A stretch of DNA of 64,000 bases from Chryseobacterium sp. Leaf404 (GTDB lineage: Bacteria; Bacteroidota; Bacteroidia; Flavobacteriales; Weeksellaceae). Location of the stretch: the NCBI RefSeq assembly GCF_001424145.1, contig NZ_LMQM01000010.1, forward strand, positions 258,833 through 322,832, read 5' to 3'. A program made the translations under genes and the position numbers. The notes below the pieces were generated by a model. The model saw only the letters and a program-made list of their open reading frames with translations. It made no database searches and was not told the DNA's origin. Position 1 is the first letter of the stretch, and the number at the start of each line of letters is the position of its first letter. Positions 8,152 through 16,407 of the stretch are shown here, in pieces.

Positions 8152-9270
8152 ATGAATCAGACCTCAATCATCGGAGCCGGAATTGGTGGCCTAACTTTAG
8201 GAAATATCTTAAAGCAACACAATCTTGATTTTACCATTTACGAATCAGCTCCTGAAATAAAACCAGTCGGAGCCGGAATTATGATGGCTGTAAATGCGAT
8301 GCAGATTTTTGAGAAATTAGGTTTAAAAGAAAAAATTGAAAATGCCGGAAACAAAATTCATGGAATTTCGATTACCGATGAAAAGCTAAAAACCATTTCT
8401 ACCACGAATGTTCTGGCTTTGGAAAAGAAATTTAATTCCTGCAATGTTGCGATTCACAGGGCAGAACTTCAGAATATTTTAGCGGAGAATTTAGGCTTTG
8501 AAAATATCAAATTAAATCATTCTTTAAAACAGATCTCAAGCAAAGAAAATTATCACATAGAATTTGAAAACGGAAATAAAATTGAAAGCAAGATCGTTTT
8601 CGGAGCAGATGGAATTCATTCAAAAATTCGCAATCAGATTTTCAAAACAGGAAATATCAGAAATGCTGCACAAAAATGTTGGCGCGGATTAACCACTTTT
8701 GAACTTCCAGAAAAATACAGTCATCATGCTTTGGAAATCTGGGGAAAAGGAAAACGTTTCGGTTTTGTGAAGCTTTCGGGAAATCTGGTGTATTGGTATA
8801 CTTTGGTAAATGACAATAAGTTTAAAGTAAACCATAATCTCACTGAAGAATTTAAAGACTTCGATCCGATAGTTTTGCAAATTCTTGAATCAACAAGACC
8901 TGAAAATGTAATTCTAAACGACATTATCGACCTCACTCCTATTCCAAAATGGTATGCTGAAAATCTCTGTCTGATTGGCGATGCATCTCACGCCACGACC
9001 CCGAATATGGGACAGGGAGCCTGCCAGTCGGTGGAAGATGCTTATGTGATTGGAAAACTTTTAGAAAAAAGTCAAGATTTTAATTTGATTTTTGCTGAAT
9101 TTCAGAAAATCAGAAGAAAAAAGGTCGATTACATTGTCAAAAACAGCTGGACAATTGGAAAAATTTCGCAGTGGGAGAAAGGTAATTCTCTCCGAAATTT
9201 CCTGATGCGTTCTATGCCTGAAAGTTTAAATCAGAAAATGATTGAGAAAATTCTGACATTGGGGCTGTAA
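8152..9270 (+). CDS. FAD-dependent aromatic-type monooxygenase
   Basis: This is a class A flavoprotein monooxygenase of the PHBH/TetX fold. The N-terminal GxGxxG (GAGIGG, residues 8-13) binds ADP of FAD. A mid-protein GADGIHS corresponds to the DG motif, and GDASHATTPNMGQGAC is the GD motif that contacts the ribose and flavin. At 372 aa it fits the family. The substrate is unknown: 3-hydroxybenzoate-, salicylate- or antibiotic-modifying members share all these motifs. No catabolic genes are nearby to narrow it. Confidence 0.88.
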   Translation: MNQTSIIGAGIGGLTLGNILKQHNLDFTIYESAPEIKPVGAGIMMAVNAMQIFEKLGLKEKIENAGNKIHGISITDEKLKTISTTNVLALEKKFNSCNVAIHRAELQNILAENLGFENIKLNHSLKQISSKENYHIEFENGNKIESKIVFGADGIHSKIRNQIFKTGNIRNAAQKCWRGLTTFELPEKYSHHALEIWGKGKRFGFVKLSGNLVYWYTLVNDNKFKVNHNLTEEFKDFDPIVLQILESTRPENVILNDIIDLTPIPKWYAENLCLIGDASHATTPNMGQGACQSVEDAYVIGKLLEKSQDFNLIFAEFQKIRRKKVDYIVKNSWTIGKISQWEKGNSLRNFLMRSMPESLNQKMIEKILTLGL

Positions 9271-9275
9271 TTATA

Positions 9276-9315
9276 AACAAAAAAGTCTGCAAAAATATTT
9301 CGCAAACTTTTTTGT
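9276..9315. terminator. Terminator hairpin after the FAD monooxygenase
   Basis: The imperfect stem AAAAAAGTcTGC / GCAaACTTTTTT is flanked by A and T runs, so it could work in both directions. Confidence 0.7.
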
Positions 9316-9343
9316 TTTGAACTTTCAAGAGATTGTAAATCTC

Positions 9344-9391
9344 ACGCAGATTTGGCAAATTGTGCAGTTTAATTTCAAAAAGAATCTGCGT
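9344..9391. repeat. Inverted repeat ACGCAGATT...AATCTGCGT
   Basis: Perfect 9-bp arms lie between the convergent monooxygenase and M28 genes. A related single-sided copy (CTCGCGCAGATTTG...TTGCAGATTT) occurs at about 7379-7412. These CGCAGATT texts are dispersed intergenic repeats rather than gene-specific sites. Confidence 0.55.
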
Positions 9392-9416
9392 AGTTTCTCA
9401 AATCAACATGAAAATA

Positions 9417-10475
9417 TTATTTTTTATCAACCACAATTCTGTCATTTCTGTTCGCCAGTTCCCAAGCTGTAGCAAAGACAAGCTGAGTTCTTTTTTGCAA
9501 TAAAGGAAAATCAATCTTTTCAACATCATCGGTTGGTTTGTGATAATCTTCGTGAATTCCATCAAAGAAAAATGCTACCGGAATATTGTTTTTTGCAAAA
9601 TTATAATGGTCTGATCTGTAATACAATCTTTCTGTATCTGCAGGATCGTCGTATTTGTAATTTAATTCAAGGTTGTTGGTATTTTTATTTGCCGCCTCAG
9701 TGATCACTTTCAACTGTGAGCTCAGCATTTCTGAACCTATAACATAAACGTACTGTTTGCCACGATTCTCAGGGTCATCACGACCGATCATGTCAATATT
9801 TAAATCTGCAACCGTGTTCGCTAAAGGAAAAACAGGATTGTCTGTATAAAATTCAGATCCGAAAAGTCCGTGCTCCTCTCCTGTCACGTGAAGAAATAAA
9901 ATAGATCGTTTTGGGCCATGTCCTGCTTTTTTCGCCTCATTAAAGGCTTTTGCAATTTCCATTACGGCAACAGTTCCGCTTCCGTCGTCGTCTGCACCGT
10001 TGTACACTACTCCATTTCTGCTTCCAACATGATCATAATGTCCCGAAATCACGATAATTTCTTCAGGTTTTTCACTTCCTTCGATGAAGGCTAAAATATT
10101 TTCAGAATCAGGAAGACTTCCGCCACCACGCTTTGCCATGTAGGCTGCAGGAACCTTCTGATAAAATGATCCAAGTGCTTTTGGGAAAGATATTCCGTTT
10201 TGCTTATAGAAATTAATCATGTATTCGCCGGCTTTCTTCTGTCCTTTGCTTCCGGTATCACGGCCTTCCATCTCATCCGAAGCAATCACTGTAAGATTTT
10301 TTTTAAGGCTTTCTAAACTGATACTCTGATATGCCGTTTTATAAGCTTTGCCTTCTTTTCCACTAGGTGTACTTACAGAAGCAGTTGCGGAATCAGTTTT
10401 TACTGCAGTAGAATTTGTACTGCCACAAGAGGAAAGAACAACCGCTGAAAAAAGCGGCAAGAGAATTTTATTCAT
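9417..10475 (-). CDS. M28-family zinc aminopeptidase, lipoprotein
   Basis: This is a surface or periplasmic metallopeptidase of family M28. I start it at 10475, where MNKILLPLFSAVVLSSC gives a clean lipoprotein signal with lipobox Cys17. An upstream in-frame Met would destroy that signal. The co-catalytic zinc residues are all there: GHYDH, GADDDGSG, the catalytic pair in TGEEHG, NIDMIG, and the last His in EDYHKPTDD. It is an intact, probably active enzyme, in contrast to the M28 paralogue at 22602. Confidence 0.9.
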   Translation of the reverse strand: MNKILLPLFSAVVLSSCGSTNSTAVKTDSATASVSTPSGKEGKAYKTAYQSISLESLKKNLTVIASDEMEGRDTGSKGQKKAGEYMINFYKQNGISFPKALGSFYQKVPAAYMAKRGGGSLPDSENILAFIEGSEKPEEIIVISGHYDHVGSRNGVVYNGADDDGSGTVAVMEIAKAFNEAKKAGHGPKRSILFLHVTGEEHGLFGSEFYTDNPVFPLANTVADLNIDMIGRDDPENRGKQYVYVIGSEMLSSQLKVITEAANKNTNNLELNYKYDDPADTERLYYRSDHYNFAKNNIPVAFFFDGIHEDYHKPTDDVEKIDFPLLQKRTQLVFATAWELANRNDRIVVDKK

Positions 10476-10554
10476 GTAAAATATTTGTCTAAAATTAAGA
10501 AAAATATCTAAAATCTTATACAACTTAAGTTTTTTTATATATTTGATTGAAACT

Positions 10555-11694
10555 ATGGAAACAAATTTACAATTTACTGATTATTCGTTTTTTACGGAGA
10601 TGTCGCTTCTCGCTAAGCAAAATCAAAGCTACGACCTGTCTTTGGGCTTGCCCGATTTTGAGGTGGATGAAAGACTCAGATTTTATTTAAAAGAATCTGC
10701 CGACAGCATTTCACACAGCTATGAATCTCTTGCCGGAAACCCTTTATTGATCGATAAAATTGTTGAATTTAATGCTTCCAGACAAAATCCTGTATTGATT
10801 TCGAAAGAGGAAGTGAATATTGTTCCCTGCTCTACTTTTGCCCTGTACACATCCTTAAAGTCAATTTTAAATTTGGGGGACGAAGTTATTATTATTCAGC
10901 CTTCTTACTACACTTATGCTCCTTCAATCGTGATTAACGGCGGTGTTCCTGTTTTTTATGAAGTGGAAGATGATTTCAGTATTTCCTGGGAAAAATTAAA
11001 GTTTTGCATTAGTGAAAAAACAAAAGCAATTATCGTCAACACACCTCAAAATCCTACCGGAAAAATTTGGGATAAAGAAGATTGGCAAAATCTCTATGAC
11101 TTAATTAAAGAAAGAAATATTTACGTGATTTCTGAAGAAATTTATGATATTTACTGTTATGATGAGCATTCACACTACAGCGCTTTTTTACATCCGGAAT
11201 TACGAAAAAGAACTTTCAGCATCTTTTCATTCGGGAAAATGTTTCATTCTACAGGTTGGAAGGTGAGTTATCTTTTGGCTGCGCCAGATTTGTTGCAAGC
11301 TTTCAGAAATCATCAGCAATATATTTCTTACAGCACCAATGCGCCCTGTCAGTATGCGATTGCAAAATACCTCGATGTTTTTGATCCTGAAGTTAACCGA
11401 AAAATCATGCAGAATAAAAGAGATGTTTTTTGTGAAATGATTGCCGAAACTCCGTTTATTTTAAGTCAGAAATCTCAAGGAGGATTTTTTCAGACTGTTA
11501 ATTTCAGAAATATTTCCAAAACAATGACTGATGTGGAGTTTTCAAAATGGCTTACGGTGGAGAAAAAAGTTTCATGTTTACCTTTGTCTGCGTTTTACCA
11601 GAATAGGCAGGATTCAGATTTTATACGGTTTAGTTTTGTGAAAAAAGATGAGATTATTATTGATGCGATGAAGCATTTAAAATTAAATCTTTAA
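10555..11694 (+). CDS. Class I/II PLP aminotransferase (methionine/kynurenine aminotransferase type)
   Basis: This is a fold-type I aminotransferase, close in pattern to YbdL-like methionine aminotransferase. Visible landmarks are the substrate loop YESLAGNPLL, NTPQNPTGKIW for cofactor contact, SEEIYDIYCYD, the PLP lysine in SFGKMFHSTGWK, and the C-terminal FIRFSF arginine. The ATG at 10555 is preferred over an in-frame TTG 12 bp upstream. It is adjacent to, but convergent with, the toxin gene. The exact amino donor is not determinable. Confidence 0.88.
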   Translation: METNLQFTDYSFFTEMSLLAKQNQSYDLSLGLPDFEVDERLRFYLKESADSISHSYESLAGNPLLIDKIVEFNASRQNPVLISKEEVNIVPCSTFALYTSLKSILNLGDEVIIIQPSYYTYAPSIVINGGVPVFYEVEDDFSISWEKLKFCISEKTKAIIVNTPQNPTGKIWDKEDWQNLYDLIKERNIYVISEEIYDIYCYDEHSHYSAFLHPELRKRTFSIFSFGKMFHSTGWKVSYLLAAPDLLQAFRNHQQYISYSTNAPCQYAIAKYLDVFDPEVNRKIMQNKRDVFCEMIAETPFILSQKSQGGFFQTVNFRNISKTMTDVEFSKWLTVEKKVSCLPLSAFYQNRQDSDFIRFSFVKKDEIIIDAMKHLKLNL

Positions 11695-11701
11695 AAATAA
11701 T

Positions 11702-11980
11702 TTATTTATCATCGTAGTGTCCCCAAAGTAAAAGAATGAGAACAACTACCTTCTCATTTTCAATTCTATAAATCAATCTGTGTTTTCCTGAAATTCTTCT
11801 GGACCATGTTGCCTTTGAATAATATTTTAGCTTTTCAGGTTTGCCGGTTCCCGACTCGGGGTGTTCTCTTAATTCGTCAAAAATCTTATTAATTTTTAGT
11901 AATATTTTTTTATCTCCCGATTTTTTATGTTTTTCAATATCGGAAAATGCCAATTCTGTCAGTTCCAATTCAAAACTCAT
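11702..11980 (-). CDS. YoeB/Txe-family mRNA interferase toxin
   Basis: This is the toxin half of a type II module, expected to cleave mRNA on the ribosome. The RelE-fold signature is clear: WSRRISGKHRLIYRI followed by the C-terminal HYDD, which carries the catalytic His-Tyr of YoeB. At 92 aa it has standard length. The start overlaps the antitoxin stop by 4 bp, so translation is coupled with antitoxin first. Confidence 0.88.
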   Translation of the reverse strand: MSFELELTELAFSDIEKHKKSGDKKILLKINKIFDELREHPESGTGKPEKLKYYSKATWSRRISGKHRLIYRIENEKVVVLILLLWGHYDDK

Positions 11981-12195
11981 AGACCTAAAATTTCTTTCTG
12001 TTTGTCTTTTGAGAGAATATTGGTTTTTCCTTCGTTTGACTGCTGTATCGACTTATCAATCTTGGTATAGAATTCTTCTTCGGTCATAGTGGTATCGTCC
12101 TCTCCTATCTCAAATCTGACTTTTAATTCTTCCAATAAAGATTTTAACAGAGATTTCTGCTTTTCATCCTTTGGGTATACAATTATACTTTCCAT
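11977..12195 (-). CDS. Antitoxin of the YoeB-type module
   Basis: This is a 72-aa acidic protein directly upstream of, and overlapping, the YoeB-type toxin. It has a short basic/hydrophobic N-terminus (ESIIVYPKDEKQKSLLKSLLEEL) and an acidic, probably disordered tail, as antitoxins do. I see no YefM/Phd motif. It looks like the small DUF2683-like antitoxins common in Bacteroidota. The role is inferred mainly from gene order. Confidence 0.72.
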   Translation of the reverse strand: MESIIVYPKDEKQKSLLKSLLEELKVRFEIGEDDTTMTEEEFYTKIDKSIQQSNEGKTNILSKDKQKEILGL

Positions 12196-12274
12196 TTCAT
12201 AATTAATTGATTAATACAAATATAAAGGTTTAGAATTAAATATAATTAAGGAATTTTACAGATAATAACTTTCA

Positions 12275-12305
12275 CAAAAAAAGCAGACAAAAATTGCCTG
12301 CTTTA
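12275..12305 (-). terminator. Terminator of ppa
   Basis: The stem AAAGCAG...CTGCTTT has its T-run on the minus strand. It lies just past the pyrophosphatase stop. Confidence 0.75.
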
Positions 12306-12322
12306 ATATTTAATATCAGAGA

Positions 12323-12934
12323 TTAACCTGCGTATTTATCATTGTAATCTTCCATTGAAGCGTTTATAACTTCTTTTGCAGCTACAGCTCCGTACACCTT
12401 ATCAATTCTGCATTTCGCAGGTTCGTTTGGTAAGTTTTTGTAGGTTAAAAAATAGTGCATCAATCTGTTCACTTCAGCTTCCGGAAGTTCAGAAATATCT
12501 GTGAAATGACCAAAAGCATGATCTCCCAATAAAACTGCTACAATTTTATCATCAGCTTCGCCGCCGTCGATCATTTTAAAACCACCGATTGGTCTTGCCT
12601 CCATCAGAATCCCTCCTGAACTGAAATTGTGAGAACTTAAAACACAAATATCCAAAGGATCGTGATCGCCCATTGTAACGTCTGTAGAACCGCTTTCAAC
12701 AGCAAGTTTCATTACTCTTTGGTCACAGTACGTCTGTGGAACAAAACCGTAAAGCGCAGGGATGATATTTGAAAATTTCTGAGGTCTGTCTACTTTCATG
12801 AAACCTGTTTCTTTGTCGATTTCGTATTTAATAGTATCTGAAGGAACGATTTCTACAAAAACATTTACGGTTTCAGGTGCATTTTCCCCTGCAGAAATTC
12901 CATGCCAAGGGTGTGCAGTAAATTTTTGAGTCAT
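12323..12934 (-). CDS. ppa: Family I inorganic pyrophosphatase
   Basis: This enzyme hydrolyses PPi to two phosphates in the cytoplasm and pulls biosynthetic reactions forward. I start it at 12934 (MTQKFTAHPWHGI), 203 aa. An 11-residue upstream extension looks unlike the family. The metal-site signature D-x-D-P-x-D is seen as DHDPLD, with active-site residues also in YGFVPQTYC and KCRIDKVYGA. It sits 25 bp downstream of the membrane protein gene at 12960, so the two are probably co-transcribed. Confidence 0.95.
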   Translation of the reverse strand: MTQKFTAHPWHGISAGENAPETVNVFVEIVPSDTIKYEIDKETGFMKVDRPQKFSNIIPALYGFVPQTYCDQRVMKLAVESGSTDVTMGDHDPLDICVLSSHNFSSGGILMEARPIGGFKMIDGGEADDKIVAVLLGDHAFGHFTDISELPEAEVNRLMHYFLTYKNLPNEPAKCRIDKVYGAVAAKEVINASMEDYNDKYAG

Positions 12935-12959
12935 TATTATAAATTTATTATTTTTTAGT

Positions 12960-13472
12960 TTATGCAATAAGTATGATTTCTTTTCTGAGATCTTCGATGG
13001 TATCGGCGATGTAGTCGTTATCGCCCATGAAATTCATCAGAAAAACAGTTTTATAGTCGCTTAATGAGGCATTGTTGTTTATGCCGTCGTATGTTTTGTG
13101 GAGAAGCTCTATCACAGCATTTTTAGAATCAACAATATTCTTCCATGAATTTTTTGTGATGTAAAGCTGCTGAGAAGCATTATATTCAAATTCTTCTGTG
13201 ATAGATTTTTCTGTAAGGAAGATAAATTCGTGTATCGCCAAATCTTTATCAAATTTCTGGATGAGATTGGAAGGTTTTATTCTTTCCAGAAAAAGAGTCA
13301 TTCTTTCGTAAGAATGTGCTTTGTTTTCTGAATTTGATTTTATGCTCAACATCTGTAATTCCTTATTCTTAAGGTTGATGTAAGTGTACACAAACTGCCT
13401 CAGCAAAACCAAAAACGGAATGGCTATTATGAGTGCAAAAGCGTATGGTAAATATTCTAAAAGTTCATTCAT
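12960..13472 (-). CDS. Conserved hypothetical membrane-anchored protein
   Basis: I do not recognise a named family. The start at 13472 (ATG) gives a 170-aa protein with one N-terminal transmembrane helix (about residues 8-26) and a cytosolic or periplasmic helical domain rich in Lys/Glu. A TTG 15 bp upstream is possible but less likely. It lies just upstream of ppa on the same strand, which suggests co-expression, though no functional link can be drawn. Confidence 0.7.
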   Translation of the reverse strand: MNELLEYLPYAFALIIAIPFLVLLRQFVYTYINLKNKELQMLSIKSNSENKAHSYERMTLFLERIKPSNLIQKFDKDLAIHEFIFLTEKSITEEFEYNASQQLYITKNSWKNIVDSKNAVIELLHKTYDGINNNASLSDYKTVFLMNFMGDNDYIADTIEDLRKEIILIA

Positions 13473-13556
13473 AATTTGAGGGTACAAAATTACGATATTT
13501 TCTCTTAAAAATGAGTAATTGATTTATTTGCCCCGAAAGATCAGTTGAATTAAGAT

Positions 13557-14150
13557 TTAAAGCAGTTCTTCCCTGAATAAAATATTCTTAAAAGCTTCCG
13601 CAGCAAGATGTACCTGCACAGCCCAATCGTCGGCGGCATCGCTGTTGGCATCATCAGAAATGTATTTTAGAGATATAAAAGGAATTTTTTCCTGCCACGC
13701 AATCAAAGCGAGTGAATAGGCTTCCATATCAATGACGTTGTATTCTGTGTTGATGTGATTGGTCTCAAAACTGTCGCCGGTTCCGCAGATTCCGATTGGA
13801 AGATTCTCGATTTCGATACCATTTTCAAGAATTATTGGAATATTGGAAAGCGGTGTTTCAAATTTTTTAAAACCAAGTCCCTGCACATCCATATCGCGCT
13901 GGATAAACTTTGTACAGCAAACCACATCTCCTTTTTTAAAACCAAAACCGCCCGCAGAACCGAGATTTACAATCAGTTTCGGTCGTTTTTCGTAGATGGC
14001 TTTCGTGAGATTGATGGCAGCTGTCACTTTCCCAATTCCTGTGATGAGTTTTCGGGTATGATTAAACATTTCTTTGGCTTCGAATTCCAGTGCGAAAACA
14101 AAAAGTATATCTTCTAAAGGATAATGATGGTTTTTATTAAATTGAATCAT
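13557..14150 (-). CDS. Nucleoside phosphorylase / MTA-SAH nucleosidase family protein
   Basis: This belongs to the PNP/UDP phosphorylase superfamily, which removes the base from nucleosides. NLGSAGGFG is the glycine-rich phosphate or ribose loop. NVIDMEAYSLALIA contains the Met-Glu pair that binds ribose. KYISDDANSDAADDW carries the catalytic Asp equivalent. At 197 aa it is shorter than MtnN (about 230), and the base specificity is uncertain. The nearest functional label is 5'-methylthioadenosine/S-adenosylhomocysteine nucleosidase-like. Confidence 0.82.
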   Translation of the reverse strand: MIQFNKNHHYPLEDILFVFALEFEAKEMFNHTRKLITGIGKVTAAINLTKAIYEKRPKLIVNLGSAGGFGFKKGDVVCCTKFIQRDMDVQGLGFKKFETPLSNIPIILENGIEIENLPIGICGTGDSFETNHINTEYNVIDMEAYSLALIAWQEKIPFISLKYISDDANSDAADDWAVQVHLAAEAFKNILFREELL

Positions 14151-14207
14151 GTTAGGTTGAGGCAGAGGCTAAGGTTAAGTAGATGTGAATTTTTTTTAAA
14201 AATTTAT

Positions 14208-14900
14208 TCAAATTTCACAGCCGTCTTCTCCACAGGAAGCATCATTATTGTTGCTCAGAGTGACTGTGTTTTCGTTGTAGGCCTGCGTAATTGCTTCCTT
14301 AAAAGTTTCGACAGGCTGTGCTCCCGAAACGCCATATTTTTGGTCTATTACAAAAAAGGGAACACCGGAAATCCCGAGTTGGGAAGCTTCGATGATTTCA
14401 TGTTTTACTTCAAGATCGATTTCTTTGCTGGAAAGCGCCTTAGTAATTTCTTCAGGATTTAAACCTAATTTTTCTCCCAAACCCATCAGTATTTTCTCAT
14501 TGCCAATATTTTTTGCTTCAAGAAAATGAGCTTTAAATAACTCTTCTTCCATTTCAGCACCTAAATTATTTTTTTTAGCTAAATGAATAAGCTTATGCGC
14601 TGGAAAGGTATTGGTAATAATGGCATTTTTAAAATCGAAGTCAATTCCAACAGATTTTCCCATTTCGGTAACCTGAGCGGTCATCTGTTTTGCCTGAGCT
14701 TCAGGAAAGCCCTTCTTCTCTCTGAAATATTCTGCAGTTGTATTAGCTACGCCTGTTTCAAGACTTGGATCAAGCTGAAAACTTTTCCATTCTACATCAA
14801 TTTGATCTTTAAACGGAAGTTCAGCCAAAGCATTTTCAAAATTCTTTTTTCCGATATAGCAAAACGGACACATCACATCTGACCAGATTTCAATCTTCAT
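14208..14900 (-). CDS. DsbA-family (FrnE-like) thiol oxidoreductase
   Basis: This is a thioredoxin-fold protein with a helical insertion. The N-terminal MKIEIWSDVMCPFC places a C-P-F-C active site right after strand 1, without a signal peptide, so it is cytoplasmic. GISGVPFFVIDQKYGVSGAQ is the cis-Pro loop. The last residues (ASCGEDGCEI) add two more cysteines, typical of FrnE-like members. It may act in thiol homeostasis or as an isomerase. The natural substrate is unknown. Confidence 0.88.
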   Translation of the reverse strand: MKIEIWSDVMCPFCYIGKKNFENALAELPFKDQIDVEWKSFQLDPSLETGVANTTAEYFREKKGFPEAQAKQMTAQVTEMGKSVGIDFDFKNAIITNTFPAHKLIHLAKKNNLGAEMEEELFKAHFLEAKNIGNEKILMGLGEKLGLNPEEITKALSSKEIDLEVKHEIIEASQLGISGVPFFVIDQKYGVSGAQPVETFKEAITQAYNENTVTLSNNNDASCGEDGCEI

Positions 14901-15006
14901 TTATTTAAATTTTTTAAACGGTAAAGATAAAAATAATGTCGTTGAAAATACTGGCTTTGTAAATGACTTTAATGCTGTTTTGTTAATTTTATACATGTTT
15001 TTCTAA

Positions 15007-15032
15007 ATATTTTAACGTAAAGGTTAAAATAT
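15007..15032. promoter_or_regulatory. 26-bp palindrome upstream of the GLPGLI gene
   Basis: The arms ATATTTTAAC and GTTAAAATAT are perfect 10-bp inverse copies with a 6-bp spacer. It lies 82 bp before the GLPGLI start and 107 bp from the DsbA-like start, and looks like a dimeric regulator site. No regulator is encoded next to it. Confidence 0.45.
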
Positions 15033-15113
15033 GTTATTTTTTCATTATCCCGTGATTTTAATAGAGATTAATTTTTACTTTTATTCCCAGTTAAAGTGAT
15101 TTAAAAAATATTT

Positions 15114-15977
15114 ATGAAAATAATTTCTACTGCAGTTTTTTGTCTCATGACGGGAATGCTCTCGGCACAGTCTACACAATTTATCTACGAATATAAATTT
15201 AAACCAGATTCCCTCAACAGAGAAAAAGTTACCGTTGAAAACATGGTTCTTGAAACGAGAAGTGCCGGTTCCAGATTTTTGAGCCAGAAAAAGATTGCAG
15301 AAGATTCTATTTTATATGAAAGTGTAAAGCAGATGAATGGCGGCGGCGGAAAACCTATTGATCTTACACAAATACGGCAGCCTTCTGTAAGAACTGAAAT
15401 CACAAAAAAATATCCTTCTTATGAGACCGTTTATAAAATTTCGCCAGGTTCTCTACCCCTTGCTGTAACTATTTCTAAAAAACCGGAGTGGCAGATTTCT
15501 CATGAGAAATCTGAAGTTTTAGGCTATAAAGTACAGAGAGCGACCACAAAGTTTGCCGGCAGAGAGTGGGTTGCCTGGTTTGCTCCGGAATTGCCTATTC
15601 AGGACGGTCCGCAACAGTTTTATGGGCTTCCGGGACTTATTGTAAAAATTAATGATTCTAAAAATGATCACAGCTTTGTTTTAATTGGAACCAAAAAATT
15701 TTCTTCGGATGAACCTGAAAAAAAATCAAGAATGGCGGGAAGAGAAATAGAATTAGACGAAGAGAAATTTGAAAAATACTGGCAGGATTACAAAAAAGAT
15801 CCTGTAAAAGATATGCGGCAAACCATCTTGTCTACCTCTGGTGCTGTGGTTACATCAATGACTTTTAACGGAAAAAGCTATTCGCAGGAAGAGATGATAA
15901 GAGATACTGAAAAAGCCAGAAAAGAAAGTCTTAAAAATGAAAACAATTACTTAAACCTTGAATTATATAAACCTTAA
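15114..15977 (+). CDS. GLPGLI family secreted protein
   Basis: This is a member of the Bacteroidota-specific GLPGLI family, named for the motif seen here in QFYGLPGLIVKI. A cleavable signal peptide ends at about Ala18 (MLSAQS). The function of the family is not established. Members are exported beta-rich proteins often found near TonB-dependent receptors. At 287 aa it is full length. Twelve bases after its stop begins the remnant of an OstA/LptA-like gene that was probably in the same transcript. Confidence 0.9.
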   Translation: MKIISTAVFCLMTGMLSAQSTQFIYEYKFKPDSLNREKVTVENMVLETRSAGSRFLSQKKIAEDSILYESVKQMNGGGGKPIDLTQIRQPSVRTEITKKYPSYETVYKISPGSLPLAVTISKKPEWQISHEKSEVLGYKVQRATTKFAGREWVAWFAPELPIQDGPQQFYGLPGLIVKINDSKNDHSFVLIGTKKFSSDEPEKKSRMAGREIELDEEKFEKYWQDYKKDPVKDMRQTILSTSGAVVTSMTFNGKSYSQEEMIRDTEKARKESLKNENNYLNLELYKP

Positions 15978-15989
15978 AAATCCTTAATT

Positions 15990-16324
15990 ATGATGAATGA
16001 AAAACTATTTTTGGGAGGTGTAATGATTACTGTTTCAACTTTAATTTTTGCATAGGAAACAGACAAAAATAAATTTCAGTTTAAAGGCGATTCTGTACAT
16101 GTCAACACACAGAAAAATCTTATAACTTACAAAGGAAATGTTTCTTTTAAGTCTGAATATTTCATTTGCGAAGCTGAAAAGACCATTTGTGATACTGAAA
16201 AAAATGAAATTACCATTTACAAGCCGAAAAATTTAATGTTGATTAAAGTCGAAAAAATAGAAAAGTAGCGGGAGAAAGAGACCTTATTGTCTTTAATACC
16301 AAAACCAAAAAACTTACATTTTAA
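15990..16324 (+). pseudogene. Broken OstA/LptA-like exported protein
   Basis: Conceptual translation gives a signal peptide ending ...STLIFA, then TAG at 16053 where CAG (Gln) would be expected. A clean beta-type stretch follows: FKGDSVHVNTQKNLITYKGN, then a CEAEK/CDTEK repeat. A second stop arises at 16266, but reading one base earlier continues AGERDLIVFNTKTKKLTF to a TAA at 16322. The protein is thus hit by one nonsense change and one frameshift. The repeated x-x-I-x-Y-K-G pattern is that of LptA/OstA-like lipopolysaccharide-transport proteins. Either it is a true pseudogene or two sequencing errors fall within 350 bp. Confidence 0.7.
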
Positions 16325-16350
16325 GATAATTTTCTTTATAAATTCCTATT

Positions 16351-16390
16351 CAAAAAGAAACAGCCACTGAAAATCAGCGGCTGTTTTATT
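16351..16390. terminator. Bidirectional terminator
   Basis: Perfect-type stem AACAGCC-A-CTGA / TCAG-C-GGCTGTT has an A-run before and a T-run after, between the pseudogene and the convergent Bax-inhibitor gene. Confidence 0.88.
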
Positions 16391-16407
16391 GTTTTTAAAG
16401 TTGTTTA

